Below are positions 21,379 to 33,117 of a DNA stretch of 64,000 bases, one piece after another. Under the pieces are notes generated by a model. It made no database searches and was not told the origin of the DNA. It was given only the letters and a program-made list of their open reading frames with translations. A program made the position numbers and the translations under genes. Origin of the DNA: Cryptomeria japonica (Eukaryota > Streptophyta > Pinopsida > Cupressales > Cupressaceae). Where the stretch lies: assembly GCF_030272615.1 (NCBI RefSeq), contig NC_081413.1, positions 19,912,285-19,976,284 on the forward strand. The letters run 5' to 3'. How positions within the stretch are numbered: position 1 is the first letter of the stretch; each line of letters begins with the position of its first letter.

Positions 21379-24300
21379 ATGGGATAAAATCAACACAGGA
21401 AGAGGCAAAGGAAGGTTCTGACAGTTGAGGAGATTGCAAAAAATAGGGAGGAGGCAATACGTCAACAAGAGAGAAGAGAAAGAATGAGACAAGGAGCATC
21501 AAGTTCCACAATCATTTCTGAAGAGGAGGACATTGATGAGACCATAAATATTGACGAAGGAAACACAATAGAACCATTTAATTCAAGTGCATCTTCTAAT
21601 GTATTATTGGATACATGTATGTCTTCACGACCCTATGTTTTTTTTCATGAAGAAAATGGTGATTTAGTAGAAGTAGATTACTTATTAAATGAAACGCCAA
21701 TTGAAAATCAAACCCCAAATGAAATTAGAACTCAAGTTGAAAGTGAAATTGAAATCCAAATTGAAACCCCAAATGAAACTAGATCTCAACTTGAAACTGA
21801 AATTGAAACCGAAATTGAAACTCTAAATGAAATTAAAAATCCACCTGCAACTAAAACCAATAATGTGGATGTAGACATGGAAACACCAATTGAAAATGAA
21901 ACATGTTTGAATGATAATCAAACCAATGATAATTTTGAAATTAAAAATGATGTACTAGACAATCTTCCTGGCTTGGTTTCACAGAGACAGATTAGGACAC
22001 ATGCAAATAGATTCTTTAGACATTTTTTTTATAATATGAAATTTGGGTTTCAATGTCAATTAAAGGTACAACTAATTAAAATGTAAAATGCGAAAAGTGA
22101 TGAAGAAGTTAGGCTTTTATGTCAAACTCAAGAAGAAGGATGAGTCTTTAAAACAAGTTGTATCAACTGTTGCTAGCGCCTTTGATACAATCAGAAAGAA
22201 AAGTCGTTCTAAAGATAAAAATGCGACATGACGGGCAATAACAACAGCTTTAGTAAGCCAAACAACTTCTGATAAAATAATGATGAGTAACATAAGTGGA
22301 TATCTTAATATTCATCATAAAACTTTGTTAAGAGCTATAAAAAGAAGAGTTAACTTTGAAAGTTATCCGACAAACAATTTGTGCACTTTTAGTGGTAGAC
22401 TACCAATGTCTAATATGAAACTTACTGGTGAAGTCAAAACTTTGATTGAAAAATTCTGGCATGATAATACGAGAGTATCACCTAATGCTAGAGATGTTCT
22501 TAAATTAAGAGTTGGGTCAAAATTTCATGATCCACATCCAAAACACGTATTGGACATGACTCAAACTGAATTGTAAAAAAACAATTTGGATGATAAGGTG
22601 TTGACTATTAGCATTTGTCAAAGGTCTTTTGAAAAGTGTAAACCTTGGTATGTTCCAATTAACAAGGAAAGAGTCACATGTTGTTGCAAAACTCATGTTC
22701 AATTTCGTTACCATTATGATGTATTTCGATATATACGTGTTACCATGCATACTAATGAAATGTTTCAAGAATGTGGTATAAATATACCACCTAAAACTAT
22801 AAAGGAGTTTATATCAAGTTTTTTTTGCAACCCACCAAATGAGCAAAATTTTCTTTTTCAATGCATATGTTTCTAGTGTATGTGATATATGTGGCAATCT
22901 TGCATTGTTGGATGAATATTTGCATGAAAATCTTTCAAATGATTTTGGACAACAATTAGTTGATGTTAAAAGATTTAAAATTGTTGAGTATCCACTAAAG
23001 GATGGAAAGGTTGGAAGACAGTGTGATCTAATCACTAAAAAAGTTAGTGTACTTTCATTTATGAATAAATTTTAGAGTACCTAAATATGTTAAACACTCT
23101 CAAAATGCTAGATGGATCGATGGTCAATTTTGAATATGTAAGGATACATTTCCTATTGGTAGTATACTTTCCGTCATTGACTTTGTAGAGAACTACACGC
23201 TTGCACCACAAGATGAGGTCCAATCAGAATACTAAAATTCAGTGCAAGTATCGATTTTTGTCCATATTGTCTATAGGCATGCACTAGATAGTACAGAAGA
23301 GGATCATAAAATTTTGAGAGAGTACCATTTCTATATGAGTGATAATAAATTACACTCATCTGAGTTTGTCCAGTATTGCTTCAAGACCTTTTTTGAGAAT
23401 TTAAGGGAGAGAGAAATTCAGATGACACAACATCTAATATGGCCAGATAATTGCATAAGGCAATTCAAGAATGCTAGAATGTTTTATTGGCTAAGTAGGA
23501 TTCATAAGAAAATTAATATCAAACACATGTGGAGTTTTTTTGAGGTTGTACATGGGAAAGGAGAACATGATGGTGTCGGTGCATGTGTTAAGAGAGCCCT
23601 TTGTAGAGAGCAACTCAAATTTGAGGAAAAGGCTAAATTTAAAAATGCAAGTGCAATTGTGGATTGGTGTAGTGCAAATTTATCCACAGGATCAAGTCAA
23701 AACTCTACAATTAGACGTTTCTTCTGGCTACTTAAAGAGGAGAATATCCTTCCAAGATATGATTGTGATACAATCAATGGGTCAGCTAGATGGCATTAAT
23801 TTAAGAGTTCTAATTCTAACACTTGGACTATATGGACTAGAGAGATTGCATGTTTTTGTCAATTTTGTGTTGCAAGTGAATGCAAAGAATGCGGGAATAC
23901 GGAACGGGTCGAAGAATGGAAACACAAATCCTTAACACCTAGTGAGACACAACATCAAGATGTTAGAAGAAATGAAGATCCAAATCATGCATTTGCATCA
24001 GAAGATTATGATCATGTTTCAGACCTCATACAACCTGGTAATTTAATTCAATTTCTTGTTTATAACTTTAAATTATATATTTTTATGTATTGTCATATAA
24101 TTTATGATTGTATTTGAACTATAAAATCTCACAAGTTTTATTTCTACATGTACTTAGATTTTTTTCTAGGACATGTGTATGTTGTTGTTGCACCTGAGGA
24201 TAATGATGAACAGGTTGAGTATTGGCTAGCTAGATGTGTAGAACCTAACAAAAAGTTGAAATGTGATCAAGTAGATGATGATGGTTTTCAATATCCAATT

Positions 24301-24585
24301 GGGTCTATTGTGGTAGTTGGCACATGGCTACGCAAATACTTAACAAGAAGAAATGGCTTACCAACTTATGAAGACTACCAATCAGAAAATAAGATTATAC
24401 ACTATTCTCATTTGGTGGTGGCAACAAACATCAAATTAGAAAGATACAAAGGTAGACCTGGTAATAAGTTATTGTGGACACTTTCAGTAGAAGATCATGA
24501 GGCAATCATAGACGCATTGGAGAAGAGAGGATGGAGATGGTACATTAGGTTGAATCAAATTTATATGCATTTAAGTTTGTGTTAA
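21379..24585 (+). pseudogene. Decayed RNase-H-fold DNA transposase-like gene
   Basis: From ATG 21379 the reading frame gives a basic start (NQHRKRQRKVLTVEEIAKNR), an acidic Glu/Thr/Asn repeat segment (21650-21870, ETPNE-type repeats), a helix-rich part (SGYLNIHHKTLLRAIKRRVN), a CDICG zinc-type motif (about 22880), SQNARWIDGQF, then SVIDFVENYTLAPQDEVQSE, LIWPDNCIRQFKNARMFYWL and FFEVVHGKGEHDGVGACVKR. The Asp, Asp and HGKG..DG motifs resemble a DDE-like catalytic core of eukaryotic transposases, but I cannot assign the superfamily. A 132-bp GT-AG intron (24038-24169) precedes HVYVVVAPEDNDEQVEYWLA and a Trp-rich end (KRGWRWYI). Stops (TAA 21382, TGA near 22230, TAA 22574, others) and at least two one-base frameshifts (near 22855 and 23072) inactivate it. 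Confidence 0.7.
24038..24169 (+). other. Intron in transposase-like gene
   Basis: Donor CCTG|GTAATT, acceptor TTTTTTTCTAG|GACATG. Joining keeps the frame (DLIQPG then HVYVVVA) and the intervening 132 bp is AT-rich with stops. Confidence 0.7.
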
Positions 24586-24640
24586 TTGTGTGAACTCTTT
24601 TATATTTAAGTATGATAAAAAAAATTCTTTGTCCCTTTAG

Positions 24641-24867
24641 CATTGTATTTGTCTACATTTGATACAATTTTGGTTTCATAAACAACATTATATTAGTTAT
24701 CTTCTTCTTAATGTTATTTTGTGCACATTGTAATTGTGTTACAATCATTCTATTTTTTTATTGTGTTACATTGTATTTGTCTAGTTTAGATACAATTTTG
24801 GTTTGATAACAATTTAATGTTATTTTGTGCACATCGTAATTGTGTTACAATCATTCTATTTTTTATG
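24641..24867 (+). repeat. Direct duplication of ~100-120 bp
   Basis: Copies at 24641-24760 and 24769-24867 share cattgtatttgtcta, gatacaattttggttt and gtaattgtgttacaatcatt. They lie just beyond the transposase-like gene. Confidence 0.8.
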
Positions 24868-25341
24868 ATATATTTATTTTATCATAATCTCTTCATAGAT
24901 TAAATGTAAGTTCTTGATTTTATTATTATTTTAAGAACAGGATGTTATTGTAAATCGAGATAATTATTTTATTGAACTATAAACTGTTTCACTATAAGAT
25001 GATCAATCACAATGTTTAAATATAAAGTCATAAATAGATCATATATAATCACTAGAGGGAACCAAATCACATAACAACATCACATATATAATCACTAGAG
25101 GGCGCCAAATCACATAACAAGACCTGATATCATAATAGCAAGGAAATGACATAATAAAAAGTCCTATATATAATTACATAATAATTCCTGATGACATAAT
25201 AACAAGTCCTGAAAAATAATAACAAGGAAATGACATTAAAAATAATCCAAATAACATAATAACAAGTCCCAGGATAACATAACAAGTGTCATCATAAAAA
25301 TTCCATAATACAATAACATGACATGATATGAAATATATAAT
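24868..25341. other. Spacer between two convergent genes
   Basis: AT-rich, no gene. Short repeats of CATAATAACAAGTCCT type recur at 25060-25290 and a near-duplicate 'atcactagagggNNccaaatcacataac' occurs twice (25049 and 25090). Confidence 0.6.
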
Positions 25342-27331
25342 CTAAGAACTCTCGTGCATCTCATCTGTAGTCCTCTTCACTCCACCTAAAGGTGGCTACC
25401 ATGAATCATCCTATTGCACGTGGTCCTGAGATGCACCATCCTATGTGTGTGCAGTATCAGTGTCTCCACCCTCCTGTACATTATTAAAATATTTTACATG
25501 AGAAGAAGATTTAACATGAGAAGAAGTTACTTGCATAATTTATTTATAAAGTAATTAAATACTGAAAATTTAAAATAAACTGCCATACGACCGTGCGCTG
25601 CAATGCCCTCACTGGTACATGGAGGTCGACTATCATGAACAATAAAAGTGGTTGTAGTCAAGTCCTGTAAAAAAAACATTGTACATCAATTTTGATAATC
25701 CCTATAAAAGCTAGGTACACAGTATAAATAAATTAGAAATTATATTTCTAATCATCACTGCAAATGACAATGTCAATGGTTGCATTTGGCTTAGTCCCAT
25801 AGCCATACCAATACCGGTAGTCGTATCGACCTAAACAACATAAATAAAGCATGAATCAAATTTGTATATATACATAAATTATAAAGTATATATATAGACT
25901 ACAAGTTTATCATAGAAAAGATTACATATGGTGTGTCATGTGCAGCCAAAGTAACTAATGGGTGAAGGCATACATGTGATGCACCATCAAACAATCCAAA
26001 AGCCTACAATTGCAAAAAATAACGAACATGAATCAGAGTTGTACATAAATTAATAAGCATATAAACACTTCAATTTAATGGATGAAAAACATACTAGTGG
26101 TATATGAGGCTGAGCCTCAGTGGTCGGTGAGTCATGTGAAGAACTACCCACCTTGGTGCTACACGAAGCACCCTACAAAATTGAAAAACCATATCATACA
26201 CATCATTACATTAAAAAATTTATTGTTTGTTTTAAATGTACATAGCAAAACAATGTATCTAGATGAAAATTCATACCGTAAATGGGGCACTGACATCTCT
26301 AGGTATCGAGGTAACATGATGTCGGTCCCTCAATGACGTGGTATGATCCATCCTCTGTTCAGAAAAATTGACTCATGTTATGGTTCATATGTGTATATAT
26401 AGGGAATTTAATATTGCACTATAAATTATATAAATAAATTTGTACCTCTGTAGGATGATCATCGTCTGCCCACATGAGATCAACATATGAAGAGATGGCA
26501 ATAGCATGTGCAACCTCCTCAGCATCAGGATAATCACCATGGGAAGCATCAACATCATCAAAATCACCATCTCCTCCAGGGATAGCCTCACTTTATGGAC
26601 CCGTACATACATTCTCGCAGCTTGTGCAAAATCCATTGCTCGATGATGGGCAGGTGCTAGAACAACGGGTGCAAGAAGAGGAGCCAAGGGATCATCTCAC
26701 ACACGGTTTCTAACTCTATCACTCAATTTGGCCCCTGACCTATCCTGGGGCATGCCTCTCCCAACCCCCTAAAATGATCTAATATCAAAGTAATTTGGTT
26801 TTTTACCCAATTCAAATTCGGCACACAATTTTTTTTTAAAATACATGGGAACCTCATGATTGGAGTGTGGCGGATAGTCAAAGACCATCCACCACCACTC
26901 CCAAAAGTGTCTAGCTATGCCAGGGTGCCTACACCATCGAATTGACATCTGTGGCTTCTTCGGATCTATCTCTTCACTTGTCTTAGGGTTCACAAAATAT
27001 TGTTTCAAATCCATTTTTTTATTTTTAATTCATTGACTTTTTTGTATGATAGGCCATCAGTGTAAAAAGCATGAAATCCCTCCGTCTAACTATGATAGCT
27101 ATCCAACTCACTATCTAAAGCCTATACAAACTGTACAATCCCTTGCATACTATCTGCAAGGCATAATAGTTGTGGAGGAGGATGAGGCTCATGTCTAATG
27201 GTGTGGATATCTCTAATCAAAAAATCAATATTCCTCCTAATGGTCTGCCTCAACTGATCGAGTGGAGGTGGAGGGGGTGGAGGTGGAGGTGGCGCTAGAC
27301 CTAATAGCTCATCTATCTCAAACTCATCCAT
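25342..27331 (-). pseudogene. Multi-exon gene of unknown function, convergent to transposase
   Basis: Start ATG 27331 (MDEFEIDELLGLAPPPPP, ten prolines), then DQLRQTIRRNIDFLIRDI, RWCRHPGIARHFWEWWWMVF and YFKKKLCAEFELGKKPNYFD. After frame changes near 27015 and 26720 comes a Cys-rich part (SCTRCSSTCPSSS, FCTSCENVC) and an acidic part ending at 26446. Six further exons with GT-AG junctions follow: 26354-26277, 26172-26095, 26003-25926 (78 nt each), 25830-25759 (72), 25664-25592 and 25473-25342 (stop). The intact junctions are all phase 0 and rejoin one frame; only the 25592 donor is off by one. In-frame stops (for example two TAG and one TGA-type changes at Gln/Arg-like codons) show decay. I recognise no domain. 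It may be the second gene of a DNA transposon. Confidence 0.65.
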
Positions 27332-29129
27332 TATGTAAAAATAATCTGCATATGTATACAAACATGAAAATTTGCAATTTCTATTTAATTTACATTTCAC
27401 CTTCCAAAAAAACCTATAATTAAATATAATTTACCAACTTAAATATAAAAAAAGGAAACTCACATAGATCTATATTATTAATAGGTGGGTCTATTTTAAT
27501 AATAAGCATCATTTAAGAAATATTATCCACTTAAATAAAAGTATAAGGAATATTCTACAAAATAAAACATCATAATGCCCATGCAACTCAAACAATACTT
27601 TTTAACATCTAAAGATGCAATAGTATAAGTTCCATCAAAATCATAAAAATAACCATGAGAGAGAGAGAGAGAGCAAGAGAATAGATAATGAATAAAATGA
27701 CTCCACTTATTTAGATAATGAATAATCAATTAATTAACCATTTGTATGTTTGTTATAGAGAGATGGAATATTACAATACCTATGATAGTTGCACTTTGGG
27801 ACCCATAATAGTTGACCATCTTGTCATGAGAGGCATATAATCATGGTTTAATGGTAGCATTGTGTAGTTTATCTTTTCAAAGAAGGTAACTTCCATGGAA
27901 TTACAATTTCGTACCCTTGCAATATTTAGCCATTATCTTCAATTAGGCTACCACTTTATATTTTCAGCTTGATAGGAATCGAGTCAACTACTCTCTTTCA
28001 GTTTTAACTAAATCCATTAAAGTCATAAGCTATATCTATGAAATTGTCAATACATGTACTGCTTTGTTGTGTTGTTTGCTAGAATCGTGGGATGATTTAG
28101 TGATCGCAAGTAGTAGTACTACACTAAGTTGAAGCTTGAATAAATAGTAGGTTGTCTAATCTTGGAGGAGTTAAAACAAAATAAAAAACTCTAATTTTTT
28201 TAAAGGATGCATTGGTTATTAGAGGAAGATAAAAGGATAAAGCAAAGAGAAAAAATAAGAAAAAGGACAAAGCTCCAAATCTAAAGTGAGATCTAAGTCT
28301 CTCAATAAATCTTATGTTAAGCTTTATAATTATATCAAGAAAATCCACAAAAAAATGAATGCAAGAAGAATATTATGAGAATGAATTAAATGATGATTTA
28401 GATTCAATAAATTATTAGGATAACAATAGTGATATAATTGTTATATATTTGGAATGCATATATGTGAGGATACATGGATGATTAAATATAGAGATTCTTT
28501 CCACATGACATTCTATTTCTCATTGAGGCATACTTTTACATTTAGTGTAATATTTCTTAAGTTCAAAAACATCTTTAGATGCACATTGCAACATTGGTAG
28601 AAGGTGGACTTTAGGAGTAGTTGAAATTTAGTATAATAATGTCATTTTAGAAACAATTGGGATACTTCACCAATAATGTCACTTTGATGACAAGTTGAAA
28701 CTTTGACAACTTTTTATGACACTTTAACAACACTTAATGTTACTTCAATAAGAGCTAACATTTAGTGGAAATCTATCACTTTGGTAGCCATTGGAATTTA
28801 TGGGCATACTACCTCTAGGTTGGAATTTAATATCTAGCATCTCAATGACTCACCCTTACATCTAAGAGTTCCATAAGGTTTTAAATAAATATACTATGGT
28901 GTAGCATGAACACATGGGGCACATTAGTGAAAAAGAACTTAGATATTTGAAAAATAAAAATCTTGTTGAGGGATCAACTAATTATTGTTTATTTTCACTT
29001 TTGTGATAATAGTATATATGAAAAAAATTGTTTCTAGTTTAATTTGAGATATACTTAGAGCTATGTCTACACCTATAAATATGGAAAAAAAATATAAACT
29101 AACTAGAAACAACATTTTGCTACACCTAG
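27332..29129. other. No gene seen; AT-rich with short GA run
   Basis: A possible acceptor (ATACATATGCAG) lies on the minus strand just upstream of the ATG at 27331, so part of this may be a 5' intron of the minus-strand gene. A short GA repeat is at 27655-27675. No ORF with recognisable content. Confidence 0.5.
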
Positions 29130-29790
29130 AATTATGAAAACACATGAATTATTTGAGCAATATTTGTCTGCACTGAAAGATTTGGAGGACATGAGTCATG
29201 TGCTTTGTGACAGTGTGATTGGGAGCCTCATGTATATTATGGCTTAAACTAGACAATAAATTACCAAACAATGGGGGTTTTGAGTTGGTTTATGTCTAAT
29301 CTTAAAAAGAATCACAAGGTTGCATTCAATAGATTTTTTAGATATCTTTATGGTACTTTGGATTTCTCTATTTGTTATCAAGGATCTTTAGAAAAAAATC
29401 TTTCAACAACCATGTTTTCAAAGCACAAAGTTTGGAAAGAAGAAAGTTTAGTAGTAGGATTGTTCCACATGTTATTAAAAATATAGGGACTTGTAAACTC
29501 AAATTGGATATGGGATGTTGACATTAGGAAGTCTAACATTGACTATGTTTTTAGTCTATATGGTGGTGCAATTAGCTGGATGAGTAGGTGATAGGTTGTG
29601 GTTTCTCTTTCCACTATTAAGTCAAAGTATATGACATGTCATCATGTTTGTAAATATATAGTATATCTTTAGAGATTGAGCTAAGTTAGGAAGTAGTGAG
29701 GATTAATAGTGATAGTTAGAGTATTATCAAATTTAAGAACCCTATTTTTCACACACACAAAAAAAGCACATTCATATTCATTATCATTTT
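29130..29790 (+). pseudogene. Ty1/copia RT/RNase H fragment
   Basis: Degenerate plus-strand reading: DLEDMSHVLCDSVIGSLMYI, then SWFMSNLKKNHKVAFNRFFR, YLYGTLDFSICYQGS and YGGAISWMSR, with stops between. This order is the standard copia segment from the end of RT into RNase H. No LTR nearby, so an old isolated scrap. Confidence 0.8.
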
Positions 29791-29914
29791 AAAGTTTGAT
29801 TTAAATATAAATTAAACATCAAAACATAAATTAAACATCTAACTTTTACAAAAGAATCCTATAATTAAATACAACATTTAGAAATATAAATTTAAACATT
29901 CAAACTTTTACGCA

Positions 29915-30129
29915 CGATTAAAATAGAGAGAGAGAGAGGGAGGGGGAGTAGGTAAGTTGAGATACAACGAGTTAGAGAGAGAATAGATAATGAGAGATAG
30001 AGAGTAGGTAATGGTAGAGAGAGTGTAATGAAAGAGAGAGAGAGAGGGTAACGTGTGAGAGAGAGAGAGAGAGAGGGGGTAATGTGTGTGTGTGTGTGAG
30101 AGAGAGAGAGAGGGAGAGAGAGGGGGTAA

Positions 30130-30179
<50 letters not shown>

Positions 30180-30225
30180 CATAATAACAGAGAGGGTAAT
30201 GTGTACGTGTGTAAGAGAGAGAGAA
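29915..30225. repeat. Compound (GA)n/(GT)n microsatellite
   Basis: Runs of GAGAGA alternate with GTGTGT; the longest GT run is about 15 units at 30132-30161. The SLSLSHTHTH ORFs on the minus strand are translations of this repeat. Confidence 0.95.
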
Positions 30226-30352
30226 GGGGGGTTTATTGTTGATTTTCATCTAGGGTTTATTGTTTGTTAATTTTTAGGGTTTTTTGTTCGTTTATTTTCT
30301 AGGGTTTATTGTTCATTTTTTTATATCTAGGGTTTATTTTTCATTTTTTTGT
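30226..30352 (+). repeat. TAGGGTTTATTGTT-type short tandem repeat
   Basis: Four to five degenerate units of CTAGGGTTTATTGTTCATTTTT, period about 25-30 bp. It echoes the plant telomere word TTTAGGG but is not a telomeric array. Confidence 0.7.
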
Positions 30353-30599
30353 CTGTTTTTGTGTCTAATGGTTATTGTTCATTTACGTTTTTGTTTTTTG
30401 TTTTTTTCCTACAGTTTTAGATTTTTACTATTTTTTAGTTTCCATGTTTTATGCAATATTTAAAAACTAAAAATTATTTTAAACATGAAATTAAATAAAA
30501 TAAAAAATGTTTTTCAAACTTTAAAACACTAAAATTAAAAAATAACAATAAATTAACATTTTTTTATGAAAATAATAACAATAAATTAACATTTTTTTT

Positions 30600-31035
30600 A
30601 TGAAAAATAATATAAAAAACAAAACTACGTACCTGGAAGGAGGTAAAAAATGGTTTGGAGTCAGCTGGGATGAAAAAAAACAAGTACCCGTGCTCCTCCG
30701 AAACATTTACCCGTTTTCGAAATAGTGAAAATGATAGGAAATGGTTAAAAAATAAATAAAAATACATTCAAGAAATAGGCACCCATTTAGCTTCGAGCGC
30801 ATGTTTCCGAAAAATGTGCGCCCATTTTTTTATGCCTCGGGCACCCGAAGCAAAATAGGTGCCCGATTTTCCCAACCTGTGAACTTCCTCGGGATTGGGA
30901 CCCAACTTTGTGCTTTTACCCACTAGGTCATTTGTGCATAAGTATTGGTGCATATTTTTAAGTAGGTATTGTGTGACACTTTGAAATGTGTACTTTTTGC
31001 CCCCTAGTGCATAACGGATTCCACAGTGTGTCATT
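30600..31035 (-). other. GC-richer block with internal repeats and a splice donor
   Basis: In AT-rich surroundings this block repeats a motif of the form GGGYGCCYATTT...TTCGG on the minus strand (around 30870, 30830, 30785 and 30700). It ends at a good donor, CTTCCAG|GTACGTAG, near 30632. An 88-codon minus-strand ORF (31034-30768) has no recognised domain. It could be a first exon or promoter of the minus-strand gene at 27331, or an element terminus. Confidence 0.35.
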
Positions 31036-32780
31036 CCTACCCAAAAGCCAGAATAATAGCTATAAGAAATTAAGTTGCATACAAATATAACAAAAAAATA
31101 ATACTAAAATCCAAAGTATTGTTTAGGAATTATGGGTGCACAAAGTTAGCTATAATGACTATTGGTACACTTCCCCAAGTAGAATTATGTAGAATTGATT
31201 TTAATTAAGCAAATTATATACATTTTTATTTTCATTTGAAATGATTATATATAATTAAGAGACTTTTTCATCATAAAAGTGGTGGTTCTTGATGCATGAC
31301 AATTTATAGATTTGATTGGAGGGTAGTAAACATAGATTGAAATATTTTCAAGACTCTTTATGAAAAATGTACATTATGAATTTTATTAGGAAAATTTACA
31401 TGTTGAATTTAACAATTTGAACAATGCCTGCTATCGCCTTATAGATCCATTATTCAGCTTTCATTCCTACAAATTCACATCTAAAATAAATCGTTCAAAA
31501 AGTTATACTTAAAACTAGATGTACTTTATGTAGGTGATCACTAAGTGGATTTTGTAGAAGTTTTAATTTTCCTACCATCACCTTGCTGGAAATTCTTGAT
31601 CTTCAATAAGTCAATATCAAAAAATGAATAATACATATCAATGGCCAACATCAATCAACAACAAATATATTCAATGTAATCAATTTCATAGGTTAATTGT
31701 CTTCATTAATTTGCAATCATTCATATTTAGATTTTCACATTTTAAAAACACTTCATGTACATTTCAAATAATTATCACTTATAAATGTAGTTTTTACATT
31801 TTGTACAATCTAAATTTTCAAATTAAATTGCATTATTTTTTACATTGAGTGATCTAGATGCGGCTAGTCTGGCTCCAAAACAATTGACTAACCTTCATGT
31901 TATACACACAGTCAAAAATAGAAGATGCAGCTAGTTCTGCGGAGCACTGCCAAGATCTGTAATTTTCGACTTACCCTCGTGTTATGCAAAAATAATGACG
32001 TTTTTGGATCAGATTAGCTACAGCCGAGTGATATAAATATATGTTTCAGCATATAGTCTAATAGCACTCGCCTTTTAATAGCACAGAAATTATAGGTAAA
32101 GCATTACCAATACGCAGGGAATCCGTCCTCTATATTGGTAAATAACTCCAGAGAAATGTGACACGTCTAATTAATTGATGAATCGGTGCCATAAAAAAAT
32201 TAGATGAATTCAAAGCAGAGGGAAAGCCCTTTTAGTTTTAAAAATTGTAAACACTTTGAATGGCAATTCTTAAATTTTGAAGTGCTTTAGATTTTCAGAG
32301 TGGTGTATTACTCTCCTTTGTATTATAATTTATAATCTTTGCTACATTAATGAAATTTTTTTAAAATTTTTCTTTAATTTATTAATATTTCTAAATTATT
32401 TTATTTTATTTTACATTAATGTAGGTGCAGTAGCCATTTGTCTTCCAACTAGAAGCAAATTATGGCCCTTTCATAGGAATATGGTGCAGTTTCTCATTGC
32501 CCTTGTCTAAGGAAGAATTGAAATGAATTGAATTAATGCCCTTTGAAGTTTTAGTTTAAATACATGATCTTTCAATGCAGTCATATTTTGAGACCATTAT
32601 TTCATATTTAGATTTTTAAAATAAATCAGAAAACCATCTAGAGAAGCACAACACTGAGATTCAGGATGCAATTGCTTCTTTTGCATATTTTCCATTAATT
32701 CAGTTCAAGACAAGCAACTCTATGACAAAACACTTTAAAATTTGCCCACATATTTTTCAACATCTAACATGTTGTTTCTA
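31036..32780. other. Intergenic, nothing recognised
   Basis: AT-rich DNA with only short ORFs. A less AT-rich stretch at 31850-32170 holds no ORF or repeat I can identify. Confidence 0.5.
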
Positions 32781-32785
32781 CATAT

Positions 32786-33052
32786 TGTGAAATTTAAGAA
32801 TTCAAAATAACAATGAAAGAAAACAGATAACAGTAACCAAAAACAGAACACGGAAGATAAAACTCCAGTTTTATCGTGGTTCGGTAAAATAGCCTACATC
32901 CACACTGAGCAAAGGAAATGTATTATAATGACTAAACAATACCATATTTACAATGAGATAGCAACAGATATTTAATAGACTACAAATGATCAGCTGAAGA
33001 TTCATATGAAATGGAAAGCCAACAAGTGACCATTGGGCTTCAATACACAACA
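32786..33052 (-). repeat. 3' LTR of element A (267 bp)
   Basis: Full-length copy. The right LTR lacks 74 bp found here (about 32858-32931), with TAAA microhomology at the deletion. Confidence 0.9.
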
Positions 33053-33117
33053 ATCTCCCACCTGAAGTACAACGGATACCTCAACTGATCAAGCATTCCC
33101 CTGCTCTACCTGCTGAT

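Noticed and set aside
29271-29486. Independent small gene
   Set aside because: It is the middle of a degenerate copia RT/RNase H fragment.
29892-30249. SLSLSHTHTH ORFs
   Set aside because: Pure product of the GA/GT microsatellite.
20305-31035. Terminal inverted repeats for the proposed transposon
   Set aside because: Searched by eye at both ends; AT-rich matches were short and not better than chance.
31850-32170. Host promoter or small gene in a less AT-rich stretch
   Set aside because: No ORF, TATA box in a convincing place or repeat; nothing beyond composition.
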